64,000 bases of DNA from Rotaria socialis (taxonomy: Eukaryota; Rotifera; Eurotatoria; Philodinida; Philodinidae): contig CAJNYU010002338.1 in NCBI GenBank assembly GCA_905331475.1, forward strand, positions 62,001 to 126,000, in the 5' to 3' direction. The stretch's first letter is position 1; the number at the start of each line of letters is the position of its first letter. Of the stretch, positions 11,667 through 24,210 are shown in pieces. Made by a program: the position numbers and the translations under genes. The notes beneath the pieces were generated by a model. It did not search any database. It saw nothing but the letters and a program-made list of their open reading frames with translations, and had not been told where the DNA came from.

Positions 11667-12996
11667 TCATTTAAATGCATTTTTCATGTCAAGTACAAAA
11701 CGATATTTGACATCACCTTTGAGTATTCGCTCAAAAGCTGTTTTAATCATATTTGGTGTCGCTTCAATCAGTTCAATATCACATGTTATTTCATTTTGAC
11801 CACAGAAATTCAACATTTCTTGCGTTTCTCTCATTCCGCTGATAAGAGATCCCCAGATTGTTAGACGTTTCATAACTAAGTCAAGGGGAGCAATTTCAAT
11901 TGGTTTCGACGATATACCAATCCTAAATCAAATGCCTTATTCGATACATAGAAGGAAATAAGAGAATTTTACATGCAAAATACTCCTTCAAATGCCAGTA
12001 ATTGAAGCAGAGCAGAAACATTATGTGGTACTGGTACTGTGTCAATAATAAAATTGAGTGTTCCTTCAGCTTTCTTTAATGTTTCTTGATCATTTGACAC
12101 AATGAATCCTTTGGCTCCAAGTCTAATTGCATCATTTCGTTGTGATTCTGACAAAGCAATGACGGTTACATGCGCACCCATAGCAACAGCCAATTTCAAT
12201 GCTATATGCCCAAGACCCCCAAGTCCAATTATCCTTTAAATCAAATAACATGTACATTGAAATATCTATTTGATGTTATACATGTACCCAATATGCGTAT
12301 CTTTGATGACATTGTATCGACGTAATGCTGAATAAGTTGTAGTACCAGCACAAAGTAATGGAGCAGCCCCGTCTAAAGGTAAGTTCTTTGGAATTAGGCA
12401 GACGAAATGTTCTGTTACTACGATCAGATTCGAGTATCCTTTAATAACAGTAAATATTTCAGATATTCAGATTATTGTTTATAAAATAAAAGATTCCTGT
12501 ATGAATGTACAGGTAAATAGTATTAACCTCCATAAGTAGGTATCTTTCGATCCATTTCAATACCATTGTACGTATAGGTCGCACCAGCAGTACAGTGTTG
12601 CTCAAGATTCGTTTGACCTGAAAAATAAAAATTCCAAAAACATAAGGAGACGAAATTAGTCATCTATTGACATGGCAAACACGTGCGACACGAATCAACT
12701 AAGCATCCGACACCAACTGGATCTCCAATTTGAAAACGCTTTACATCTGAACCAACTTGTTCAACAATACCGGTTATTTCATGACCAGGCACCATTGGAT
12801 ATTTTGCTACGTTCCAATCATTTTGTGCCTCGTGAATATCAGTATGGCATATACCACAGAAATAAATACGAATTAGAACATCGCTGTCGTTTAATGAACG
12901 TCGTTCAAATTCAAATAAACTGAACGATCCTACAGGATCATAAGCAGCCCAACCTTTAGCTGGTATTGTAGAAATATTTTTTCTAGACGAGATCAT
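11667..12996 (-). CDS. zinc-dependent alcohol dehydrogenase (CAD/YahK type)
   Basis: Five exons: 12672-12996, 12528-12617, 12288-12438, 11973-12233, 11667-11922, giving 360 residues, the usual length of the medium-chain dehydrogenase family. Introns are about 40-150 bp, GT-AG and in frame. Catalytic zinc residues are visible in CGICHTDIHEA and PGHEITG. The structural zinc cysteines are in VDSCRTCLPCQTNLEQHC. The nucleotide-binding loop reads GLGGLGH, and the C-terminal part has KGDVKYRFV. The closest recalled relatives are NADP-dependent aldehyde/alcohol reductases of the cinnamyl-alcohol dehydrogenase group, common in bacteria, fungi and plants and rare in animals. It probably reduces aldehydes to alcohols in the cytosol. 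The first donor (GTCAAT at 12671) is weak but fits the frame exactly. Horizontal origin is likely, although the introns show it is well settled. Confidence 0.9.
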
Positions 12997-15536
12997 GATT
13001 GCAAGGTTTGTTTTTGTAATCGATGTAGTCCAATAACTGAAAAGAAAGTTGCATAGTAAGCTTTATTAAAAATTTGATCGTCAATAGATTCATATTGGAA
13101 AAAGAGAAAACTAAATCGTAGATTAAAACAAATGATCTCGCAGAACTCCTTATTTTTATTACTACATGTACTTTTCATAACTAATTCAATCTTATTAGTA
13201 GAGAGGGAAACGTTATAAACCATATAACACTGCTATGTCTTTCAGTGCCGAGAAAATTCACACGAAGTGATCAATCTATTTCGCATATATTTATCTTAGA
13301 TGCTCTACCTGTTAACTATAGATTATATAGTAGTTTCTTGAGTTTGATAACAATAAAGAATGAAAAATTTGTCTACAAATACAATAAAACGTGGAAGAAT
13401 TTTGCGTATTGCTGTTATTAGTAGTGAATTCTGCTTTTATTATTACTAAAAATCAATTCTAATTTACAGTTTTAGAAGACCTCCTGATAATCTACATCAC
13501 AACGAAATTGGTTTTGATTTCGTTAGAAGAAAAAGTGACGCACAGAGTCGTTCAGTAAGATACAAAAATAAAAGAGCAAATAATTATGAGAAACAGTGAT
13601 GAAATAATTTCTACATAGAAATATTACATCTCTGATAAACAAAACGTGCGTGTCACCAGCTGAAGAGCGTAATAATCGTATGTTTGCTGATGTTTAATTT
13701 CAAATAATCTTAATCTCTAATAAAAATCAGAATAATATTCCTGTTGACATTTACTGATCACTCTCGATTGTTTCTATCAATGCAACAAAAAACAACACAC
13801 TCCCTCGAAGAAAATAACCTATAAATATCCCACTTCCGAAGAAAAATAAAGCATCCCCTCCCGTTCTCCTCTAAGAAAAATCAAAATAACGATGAGATTT
13901 GTTTTGTCGTGGGAAGAATGATTCGAAAAAGTGTAGACATATAGAAAAAAGGTTCGAAATCGAACAAACTATTTATTATATATCCCTATAAATAATACTC
14001 AATATATCAAATGACATTGATAAATGCTTTTCTTCGTTCTATTCTCTTGTGTCAATAATACGAGTCTTGTAGCTGATATAAATAAGCACATGTAACAAGC
14101 TATAATATTAGTATTTTTTAAATCACACTGCATTTTGACGGCAGCAAAAAGTATTTATATTTCATTGTGCCATAAGAAGAAAAATATATTCCGTCCTATT
14201 GAGAATATTGCTTTTTGTAACTAGCATATATATTTCAATTCATATTTTTGAGTAACAAACTTCAATTGTTAAAATATATATTGGAAAAACATAAATTCAT
14301 GTGTAAGTTGTATCTACGGTAAATGGAATATTTTTCTAGTTCCATACGGATCTTTTTCATTTTACAAGTATTATAGATTTATGTTTGTACATATTATTTT
14401 TTTTTCTATCAGTAAATTTTATTACTATGAATACAAGAAAGCACGAAGAACGGTGTGGTTATGAGAGCGAATCTTTGATTTTCTGACACAGTGAACTCAC
14501 ATATGGTTCTTAGAGATATCTTGTTACTTTCATAGAACATGCGACTTTAAATTTGGAGAAAAAGCTACTGAATCTTGCTATTCAGATGATCGAAACTATT
14601 TATAGTATTTCTAATAACAGTAAGTAATAGAACAAGTATGGTTATCTCAATTAGGATATCTCAGATTTTAATATTAAACTGCAACTTCTGCATTGTGTCA
14701 CACTAGTTCTCAAGCTACTATAAATACCGAAAGAAAAATGTTTGATGCAAAACAAAATTAGGATTATACATTATGAAGCTATGAATATATGTAAAAAAAA
14801 ACATATCCGTCAAATAAAAGAACACAGACACTATGGTTCAAGGCAAATTTGGGTGGCATCTATATTTTGTGATCGAATATATTCGATTAGGCAAGGCCTA
14901 CTGATACCAGAAAAATTCTACACGAATCATTTTCTAAGTATTAGTTTTTAAAAGTTATGAGTATTTAATTGATTTTTTTCTTACTTGTGATCACTCAGAA
15001 AAATTTATGGTGATGGCATATGTGAAAGACTAATTGTTATGCTGATTTATAATTTTGGATTTTAGAATATTGAATGAATTATTTATAGCTTTCTGTTTCG
15101 GCTGCAAGATGATCAACATGACGTGATATACTCTACTTAAACTAGTACTTATTATGCGTCTCAGTTCGTGATAGACTGAGCCAGTGTAGGATATATATAT
15201 CTAAATTACTATATGGTAGCTAAATGAATTAATTTTATTATGATTAGATAGATAGCATTCGGATATTATAAGATTCTTGTGATGAAAATTTGTTTTTAAG
15301 CTAAATTATTTTCTGATGAATCGAAATTTAATGATGGCTATTAGAAATGTAAGAGAAGAATGATTGAAATTCGAAAAACTTCTCATTGATTCTCACTCTG
15401 ACTTGCTGCTACACTTTCACTATTTTAATTTCAATTTATATGAAGCTTAAATCTTATCATCATATGAATTTCTGATGATAAAAGTTCTTTTATTTTTGAA
15501 GAAAATCTAATTACAAGACCAAAAATAATTCGCCAT
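12997..15536. other. intergenic, no gene seen
   Basis: About 2.5 kb of AT-rich sequence without a recognisable coding region, RNA gene or repeat. Small ORFs such as 14742-14951 have no motif or splice support. Confidence 0.6.
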
Positions 15537-16229
15537 TTAAATACGATAGCATTTTGTTGAGTCAACTTCAGTGTCAAGATCATATCGTACAACTTTGAGA
15601 TTTTTTAATTTATCAATCACCACAACCCAACTAATAGTTTGTTTCACCGGATTTTCAATGCAATATTCGTCTTTGTTCTCTTGTTCGTAACTCATGTAAC
15701 ATGTATCATAATCTTCATGCCATGCAGAAATTTGTACAAAGTTACGCAAGTTCATGGCACGATGTGCATCTTTCCCAACTTGATAGATCGTCTTTTTATC
15801 GAATTCAAATATTTGACGGATTGGAATCTCAGCTATGATGCAAGCACCACCCTCATGTTGTGTTTTACCAATCGTATCTGCTATAGATCGAGCAAAATAC
15901 ACACCCTTACCCAATAATCCTCTTTTACTTGCTATAAATTCACTGAGAACAGTAGAGACTGCTGCTTCAGACGTAGTGGTATGAAAACCAATGCATATCG
16001 CCTTAGGATCACGAGTGCTGAACGCGGCCCAACGTACCTGTGGCTGATAGTTTTTACCGTGGAAAGCTTCACCATTACTTGAATGTCGATTGCGACAAGG
16101 ATCATTCGTACAAGGACGATCACCAAACACATATTTCCGTTGATTATCTTCTACTATACGATAATGTAAATAGCGTTTATGCTTTCGTGATCGACAATGA
16201 CATCGATTATCATTTTGGAGAATATAATG
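15537..16229 (-). CDS. PARP-like / Gig2-like protein, 3' exon
   Basis: An open frame of 231 codons including the stop, read from a possible acceptor (AG at 16231-16230) to the stop at 15537. It contains no in-frame ATG before the conserved part, so the 5' end is missing or lies in an exon I could not find. The N-terminal portion is basic with Cys and His (RCHCRSRKHKR, then CTNDPCRNRH). The main domain resembles the ADP-ribosyltransferase fold of PARPs and of Gig2-like proteins: ICIGFHTTT in the place of the usual H-G-T strand, then GLLGKGVYFARS, GACIIAEI and YCIENPVKQTISWVVVID. The catalytic H-Y-E triad cannot be confirmed by eye. It may modify proteins with ADP-ribose or be inactive. It could also be a gene fragment. 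Confidence 0.6.
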   Translation of the reverse strand, partial: HYILQNDNRCHCRSRKHKRYLHYRIVEDNQRKYVFGDRPCTNDPCRNRHSSNGEAFHGKNYQPQVRWAAFSTRDPKAICIGFHTTTSEAAVSTVLSEFIASKRGLLGKGVYFARSIADTIGKTQHEGGACIIAEIPIRQIFEFDKKTIYQVGKDAHRAMNLRNFVQISAWHEDYDTCYMSYEQENKDEYCIENPVKQTISWVVVIDKLKNLKVVRYDLDTEVDSTKCYRI

Positions 16230-16734
16230 CTACCATACGAAATAATGATATAGATCATGAAAGAATGTACCGATTAAGAAGACTAATGAAACTCGAGACG
16301 AATAAAAATTTGGAAAGACCTCTTGGATCCGTTTCTAAAGCGCAAACAAAACAAAAAATGAATAACTTTCAAAGTGCGTGTCCTGAATCAAAATTAGTAT
16401 GCTAGCTTTTTATTGAAAGCTTAGGTTTACTGTTAAACTCTATGAATATTGCATTTACAGAGAAGAAAAATATTCATTATTTTGTACAACATATCAGTTA
16501 GAAGTATTCTACCGTATCAAAAATAAGATTTTAGTATTAGACCGATTCAAAATTGATGAAATTTCCCATTTCTTTCTAATAACTATTCTACCACGATTCA
16601 TGCTCATTGATCACTAACGTAAGATTATATATATATGCATAGAGTAAACATTTCTCGTCAAACTATTTTGAAATATACCTAAGTATTGAATACGAAGACA
16701 AAAGAATTTCATGATAGTAGAAAGTGATTGTTTC

Positions 16735-17284
16735 TCACAAACCAATAAACCCATGAAGAGCTTTGAAAGTGCCAAAAAATTGACAACAACCACTATTATC
16801 TCTACGTGAGTTTGTATGGCACATAGCATAAAAACAGCATAGTAGCATCAAAGCCAGAAATCTTAGTACGAAAATTCCCATCAGAGTAGCTGTAACTGAA
16901 CTGGTCCAATCTAGAATAGATGCAATTGTCAAAGGATCATTTATATCTATTATATTGGTTGAATTCAATGATACATCTCCTGGTAGCATAGGAGAAATAA
17001 AAACAAACGCTCGAAATAGTCCGCATATTGCTTCACAAAGAAACAGTGATGCTAAGAGTACGATTCGAGCTTTGTAAAGGCGAGGGCAACTGCAACAGCA
17101 TACCGTTTCCCAAATTTTATTTCTAATACAATATACAGAAACAACGAAAACATGATAATCGAAAATTTTCTTTTCTGAATTTTTGTTATTATGATAAAAC
17201 AAACGGTAACCATCAACAACTTGGAAAAAACCTAATTTGTTAACGGTAACAACAACCCATGATGAAAAATTATCATGATATTTT
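16735..17284 (-). CDS. unidentified multi-pass membrane protein exon(s)
   Basis: An open frame on the minus strand from about 17284 to the stop at 16735. No family recognised. It contains a Cys-rich turn (CCCSCPRLYKAR) and then a hydrophobic segment around VLLASLFLCEAICGLFRAF. A polar loop with an N-glycosylation-type NST follows, then a second long hydrophobic segment (GIFVLRFLALMLLCCF), and it ends shortly after a second Cys pair. There is no in-frame ATG near its start, so it is either the last exon(s) of a longer gene or a fragment. Alternative acceptors occur near 17179 and 17132, so the 5' limit is uncertain. The sustained hydrophobic/polar pattern argues for real coding sequence. Confidence 0.4.
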
Positions 17285-19336
17285 TAACGAGTGATACAAT
17301 TGAATGAACACTTTTTCAATTGTTCAAAAGTTGGTAAGACAACTGGTTTCATTAGAATAGTCAGACTTTCAAACTTGAATAAAATAATTTACGTTGAAAG
17401 ATGCTTTTTAATTGTCGGCATTTGTGATCTGACATATTTCTATACTTCAGCATCCTGGCATGTTTATTCTGATGTTCCCAATCGTCATCAATACTATAGA
17501 TTTCATTCGACTACTTTCACAATACGTTTTCAATGATTTTAGAATCTATGTCGTTTTCGAAATCGACATTGAAAATAATAATTTACTAAAAGATCAAGAT
17601 TTTGTTTTTTGCTACGATTTACAAATTATCTTTTGTTTTCCTATGGCAAACTACTTTGAAAGTAATTTATTCACTGTGAAACTCTTCTTGTTGTATAAAA
17701 TATAACATACTTCTGTCTTGTCTGTTGAAGATATATCAAGCTTTTAAGGGGTGTTGCAAAATTTTTAGTCTTCCGATGAAAAATATATGCCAGAGGTGTA
17801 TTATTTAAAGACGAGTCTACGTTTTTTGCATGACTTTTACACTGATAATGCCGAAGAAAAGTACTCGTGATAAAAGACATTGACTTGTGACAAGATAAAT
17901 AAAAAACTGAACAATGTTACGCATTTGTTTTGATTAGAATCATGAAAATGCATCATCAATTAGTATTTTAATAAGGGCAAAAAAACGATTCAATAGAAAA
18001 AGTATGCCCTAAATGTAAAAAACACTAGTAGCGCAAACTCTAATCAAAGAAACAGCTTCACTTTTATAATAAAGGAATTAATGTTGGCCAACCCCATGTT
18101 ATACGCGTTAAGTTAATGATTGTTGTTAGTGTAACACTCTCTTGATTGAAAATTGAAAGCAATCTTATTTTTAACCTTTGGAAAGAATTAAAATTACAAA
18201 TTGTTATAGCTGATATTTTTCTAGAGAATATATAACATAGCTATCGGAATCACTAAGAAAAATTATCATAATATTACGCATACTTCATATTTATAGGCGA
18301 AGATCAAATGACTGGTACCTAGGGCTGTGCTTCCATTTGTAATTGCTAAAAATTCTACTGATCACCAGCAGGCAATTAAACTAAGTTTCAGATTTTTGTA
18401 AATTCTCGGTATCCAAATCAGTTTTTAGAGCTATTCTCATCTAGCTTCTTCATTAGCATGTACTCCGTAACCATTGCTTTCATTTTACATTTCAAAATTT
18501 TTTGAAAAAAAAGTCATCAACATAAAAATAGTTGACCCATATTTCTTTTCTTCTCATATTTGAGACCAGTGTCTGTAGTTACGCTAGATGAACATTTAAA
18601 ATAAAAAATTTTGACATGAGTAATCGAGTACTGTATATGAAAATCTCTATTCGTAGCATGTTGTTGTCAATTTTAATTCTCTACATTAACTTAAGCTATA
18701 GTTGAATTCAGAATGACGCATGATAAAGATATATAAAAATAAGTATTCAAGTTGATTTGTTCATTGTAAAACTCTTAAATTTTCTCGAGTTTATGAAGAA
18801 CGTGATAAATTATGTGCATTTGCTTTGCATTTTTCTACAATATTTTTCATGGAGAGATAACTGAAGCACACTTTTATTCATCTCAACGAATCATAAATAA
18901 GGAAAAAGAACTTTAACGAAATATAATTTATAAAAGAAAATGTCTTTTTTAAGATAATAAAATGATAAAATTTCGAGCATAAAGAGACGGAGGGCTATAC
19001 AGTGAAGAATAAAAATAAAGATATATGAAAACTTTTGTATTAAACGACATTTTAATGAATGAATAAAGAAAATAGAACAATAAAACTTTGACAAGGAGCT
19101 TCTTCTATTTGATATTCATCATTAACAAAAGTAAGAGCATATGAAACCGATAGAAATATTATGAAAATTTATTGAATCTAGATAATTAAAAAAATTGTAC
19201 TGAAACGTGGGTTGGGAATACCATTCGATTATACACTGCCCTCTTTTACAAAACCTAGTGAAATGGTAAGTGACATTGACCATTCATATTCTATTGATTT
19301 TACAAGTCATAAATTACTTCTACTACCGCTTGGAAA
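17285..19336. other. intergenic, no gene seen
   Basis: AT-rich, with overlapping short ORFs at 17291-17880 that show no motif and no consistent splice structure. Nothing else stands out. Confidence 0.55.
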
Positions 19337-20470
19337 ATGATAGTCTCTGCAAATAGTCGTTCCATCATCCAGCGCATTATTTCAATATCATCCTCTATTA
19401 TTCATTACTCAATGAAAGTGAACAATAAATCCAACTTACCATCGTATCCTTCAGAATCAACCAATCAATTAATAAAATTGTTCAATAACCGTGGTGATTA
19501 TGAACGTGCATTTAATGTGTTTGATAATCTCGTTAAACAAAACAATATTACTATTATATCATTATTAAATATTCTTAATACATGTGCTCGATCAAGTAAC
19601 ATTGAACGTGGTCGTCAAATTGAATCACTCATCAATCAATCCATAAAATGGAAGAATCATCTACGTTTGCATACATCACTAATTAAAATGTACATGAAAT
19701 TTCAAATGATAGATGAAGGTAACATACCGAAACTGATGGTTAGCAAAAATAAACATATTGAATTTATTCTAGCTGAAAGAATTTTCGAAAGAATTCGCCA
19801 ATCGTCCGAATGTGATGTTATTGTTTATAATACTATGCTGGTAAAGAGATTATTCTGTTAGTGATATAAATATCTATATTGATATTCGTTTAGAAAGGTT
19901 ATCTTCAAAATCATAAAGCTGAACATTGTTTTTCATGTGTAGATAAAATGCGTGCAAAAATCTCACCTGATAATATTACTTATATTCTTTTACTTAACGG
20001 TATAAATTTTTAACTAAGTTATGTTTACCATCATATTTTATTTAGCTTGTACGATTTTACGTGATGAAAAACGTGGTAAAGCTATACATGATGAATTATT
20101 ATTGTCATTGGATATTCAACATGTTCATTTACAGAATGCACTAATTGATTTTTATGGTAAAATAAATGAAATAGCTATTGCTGAAAAGATTTTCAGTGAA
20201 ATGAATTTACGTGAAACAAGTACATATAATACTCTAATGAAAGCATATCTTGTTAATGATATGCCAATTAAACTACTAGAATTATTTGAAGAAATGAAAC
20301 AATCTAATTTCGATACAATTGGACCGTTAGGTTTTAAACCGGATTTAATTACTTTCATGGCTGTTTGTGATGCATGTGAAAAACTTGGCTTATTAAATAG
20401 CCCAGATAGTTCATATGAACAATACAATTGGAAAACAATTTTTTCAAAAATTCCAAAGACAGCAAAATAA
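19337..20470 (+). CDS. pentatricopeptide repeat (PPR) protein
   Basis: Four exons: 19337-19718, 19773-19840, 19894-19999 and 20046-20470, giving 326 residues. The three introns are 46-54 bp, GT-AG and in frame. The protein has a Ser/Arg/Ile-rich N-terminus that looks like a mitochondrial targeting peptide, followed by PPR-type helical hairpins: ERAFNVFDNLV, SLIKMYMKFQMIDEAERIF, VIVYNTMLKGYLQNHKAEHC, NALIDFYGKINEIAIAEKIF and STYNTLMKAYLVNDMP. The alternation of motif types recalls the plant-like PLS arrangement. PPR proteins bind organellar RNA in a sequence-specific way and guide processing or editing. No E or DYW editing domain follows; the protein stops after a Pro-Asp-containing repeat (GFKPDLITFMAVCDACEK). 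Such plant-like PPR genes have been reported from bdelloid rotifers. It ends 960 bp before LTA4H on the same strand. Confidence 0.85.
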
Positions 20471-21430
20471 AATTTGATAAGATAGGCACTTTACATGCCC
20501 TTTAATACAACTATTTTATTGCATAAAATTCTCTTCTAGATGCAAGTTGGCGAATGTGATAAGTCTAATTAATGATGAGACATTGTTAAGCTAAATTTTG
20601 CTTCAGTAGATTGACCTTAATAAGTCTAGACAAAAGAATGAAAAAGAAAACACTATTATTCATAAGTCTTTTTTCTTACTGATTGATAATTTTGAGTGAG
20701 GTTTAAAACATCGAAATATTGTAATTACTACCTTTAAAATCATTTTCAAAGTTAATTTTCAAGTTGCAACTTAGTAAAGTATTATGGTTCGTATCACATT
20801 TGATGCTAAAATGTAAATAGAAGAAAAACATTTGCTTCTTTTACAGATTAGAATAGCCATTGATCGTATTTGAGAATAGAAAATTAGTGAAAGTCTTGAA
20901 TGCACATAATTCACTAGATATAGATTCAAAATTTTATTAGCATACAGTTACGTGTGAGTATTACTAAAGAGTAGATTCACACAAAATCAAGTTAACTCAT
21001 AATAAAGACAGCGTCTTCAAATTTAACAAAATATTTCGATCATCAAGCAAGAAAAATTAGTGATCTTTTCAGAAATATGAGAAATTCTCTTTCACTATGT
21101 GCACAATATGATCATACAAAGAGATGTTGTTATAGAGAGAAACTCAGTGGAAACGAAGAGTTTATTGCATACATTGAATATTTTTACTTTCTTCGAAGAA
21201 AAGAATATTAAAATACATAGAGAATTGTTTTTTATTATGTATAGTACTTTTCTTTGCAAACAAATAAATTTTTACGAGAAAAAAAAACTTAAAAGAACCA
21301 TTGATTGAGAAATTAAAACGTTAGTATTAGATTTTCAATTATTTCTCAAGTCAGATTTATGTCTAATAGTTTTATACTTTATTTGTTCTATCTAAACTTG
21401 AATTGAAAAGACTTGATAAAAATATTTTCT
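20471..21430. other. intergenic, no gene seen
   Basis: AT-rich spacer between the PPR gene and the LTA4H-like gene, without supported features apart from the candidate splice acceptor at its end. Confidence 0.6.
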
Positions 21431-21432
21431 AG
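21420..21432 (+). promoter_or_regulatory. candidate 5' splice-leader or UTR acceptor
   Basis: A T-rich tract ending in AG at 21431-21432 touches the ATG of the LTA4H-like gene. It fits an acceptor for a 5'-UTR intron or for spliced-leader trans-splicing, which is known in bdelloid rotifers. Inference only. Confidence 0.35.
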
Positions 21433-23693
21433 ATGACAACTAATAATTTATCGAATGATCAAATAAAAAATGAGGTAAAGTTATAAGAGTTTTTATTCAG
21501 TCTTGATTAATTTCTCATATTATAGGGTCAATCGACGCGACTTTTTTACGATCCAAATTCTTTATCCAGTTTTAATGGATATCGTATTGTTCATACTCAT
21601 TTTGATTTAAATGTTGATTTTGATTCAAATATACTCGATGGTTATGTTCAACTTGATGTTAAACCATTAAAAAATGAATTATGCGATCGTTCATCAACAA
21701 TTACAACTGAAAATAAAGAAATTCCAAATAATCACGGAAATCAACTTGTTCTTGATTCTCGTCATTTGAATATTAAAAATGTTCTATTGAAAGCAAATGA
21801 TACAGAAAAATCACTTTCATTTCAAGTTGACATAGAACGTGAATCATTAACTATTGAAATGAATGATGAATCAAAAGATTCGACTATATCAATTATTATT
21901 CATTATTCAACGTCAAATACGAAATGTTCAGCATTGCAATGGCTTACAAAAGAACAAACAGCTGATAGACAATATCCATATATGTTTAGTCAATGTCAAG
22001 CAATACATGCACGTTCATTATATCCTTGTCAAGATACACCGGGCGTTAAAAGTACTTTTACAGCAAAAATAAAATGTCCAAAGCCATTGACTGCAGTAAG
22101 AATTAGAAACAAAGGAATTTACCTTGAATGATTGTTTTCTTTCTAAGCTAATGAGTGGTTTACAAACAAACTATGATGAAAATACGAATACATTTTATTT
22201 TGAACAACAACAAGCTATACCATCGTATTTAATTGCAATTGCTGTTGGGAAATTAACTTCTTATGATTTAAGTCCTCGTATTCGCGTTTGGACTGAATCA
22301 AGTATGATTCAACAATGCCAATATGAATTTGAGCATGCCGAACAATTTTTAACTGCTGCTGAACAACTTCTTGGAAAATATCAATGGAAAAGATATGATT
22401 TTCTTGTTTTGCCACCGTCTTTTCCTTGTAAGTCAAGCCGATAATCTATGGTTTCATTTTATCTGGAAATATTTTCTAAATCTGAATCTGATCGAACAAT
22501 CTTTTTTTGAAAACTGTATAATTTCAATTTTGAATATTCAATTTTTCTTTAGATGGTGGTATGGAAAATCCATGTATGAATTTTCTTACGCCAACATTGC
22601 TTGCTGGTGATCGTTCATTAATAAGTACAATTGTTCATGAAATGACTCATTCTTGGACAGGTTATTCATTTGTTTGATCATTTTCTTGCTAAATCAAAAA
22701 CCGATATTGATTTTCTACAGGAAATTTAGTAACAAATGAAAATTGGGAACATTTTTGGTTAAATGAAGGATTTACATCATTTATTGAAGCAAAAATACTT
22801 GGAAATTTAAACAAAGCAAATGGAAAAGAAGTTCGAAGATTTCATGCTGCTCAACAATGGCAAGATTTACAAACTGCTGTTGCTACATGGGGAGCAACAC
22901 ATCCATACACTTGTCTAGTTTATCGTTTGAATAATACTGATCCTGATGATGCGTATAGTTCAGGTGTATTTCGACACTCTTTCTTTGTTTGAAAGAAAAA
23001 TATTTTATTTTTCCTATTGTTTTAGTTCAATATTACAAAGGTGCAGCGTTTCTTTGGTATTTAGAACAAAATGTTATTGGTTCGGAATCAGATTTTGATG
23101 AATTTCTTCGTTCATATATAACTAAGTTTGGACGAAAAATTTTAAATACTGATGATTTTATTCAATATTTTCAATCGTATTTTCCTCAAGCACCATCTGT
23201 TGATTGGCAATCATGGCTTTATACTCCTGGTATGCCTCCAATAACACATGATTTTTCTACACAACTCGAAGAACAATGTAATCAATTAGCTACACAATTA
23301 TCACCTATCACAAAAGAACAAATGAATATGTTAAATGCGAAACAAGTTGCTTATCTATTAAATGTTCTACTTAATCATAAATCAACCATAAATCGTGATT
23401 ACATAGAACAACTTGATACTAATTGTGATATGGCAAAATATTCGAATTGTGAAATTCGTTTCCGTTGGTATCAATTATGCATACGTGTTAAATTTGAAAA
23501 ATATTTAGACAATATATTCGAATTTCTTAAAGTCATCGGTCGAATGAAATTTGTTAAACCGTTATATGCAGAATTTAAATCTTCATGGCCAGAATTGATC
23601 CCAAGAGTACAAACGTTTTTTGATGAACATAAAAAATATATGAATCCTATAACTGTTAAACAAATTGAAACTAGACTCAATAGTCAAAACTAA
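21433..23693 (+). CDS. LTA4H: leukotriene A4 hydrolase-like M1 aminopeptidase
   Basis: Six exons: 21433-21474, 21526-22095, 22148-22427, 22553-22660, 22721-22963 and 23026-23693, giving 636 residues against about 611 in human. All introns are GT-AG and in frame, 51-125 bp. An N-terminal beta domain holds the CQDTP segment. The catalytic domain has the substrate motif GGMEN (residues 299-303) and the zinc site HEMTH (His326, Glu327, His330), with the third ligand Glu349 in LNEGF. Next comes [14 protein letters not shown], with tyrosines at the position of the family's proton donor. The C-terminal helical domain has [10 protein letters not shown] and GRMKF, as in LTA4H. Family members are cytosolic zinc aminopeptidases. 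In vertebrates the enzyme also hydrolyses leukotriene A4; whether this one does cannot be judged from sequence. NEGFTSFIE differs from the vertebrate form after NEG. Confidence 0.93.
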
Positions 23694-24210
23694 ATGATCA
23701 GAAGAAATAGAAAAAGGAAACATTCTGTTTTTCTTTTATTATAATATTTATTAAACTTGAAGAAAATAAAAATTATTCTAACTTAATTTTAACATATTTC
23801 AAAGAATAGAGTAACTATCTCTTCTTTTTTTGAATGAAATTTTATCTTTATTTCGAACTATAGTATACAATCAATAATAATGTTCTTCACAATAGACCAT
23901 TGTTTTATTTACCATTGAAAATATCTTTGAATAGCTAAGACAAAATTGTAATGCTAATTTAACATAAAACTTTACCAGTTATAAAGTTGTTACATTTTTT
24001 TTAAATGTGAATTTCCCTAGTTTTAAATCTCTCATTGATATAAAAAATAATCCAAACGTGATGTGAGAACAAATTTGGCTAATAGTCATAAGATTTAGTT
24101 TTGATTGTCTTCACGGTTTTTGAATTACAGGAACATATCATTGTTACGGATATTACAAGAGAATAAATTCTTAGTTTTGATACGCTTTAATCTAACTTAA
24201 AGTATCGTGA
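23694..24210. other. intergenic, no gene seen
   Basis: AT-rich sequence downstream of the LTA4H-like gene. No supported feature. Confidence 0.55.

Noticed and set aside
17291-17880. Three overlapping ORFs of about 70-80 codons
   Set aside because: No motifs, no consistent splice sites, and composition typical of AT-rich non-coding DNA.
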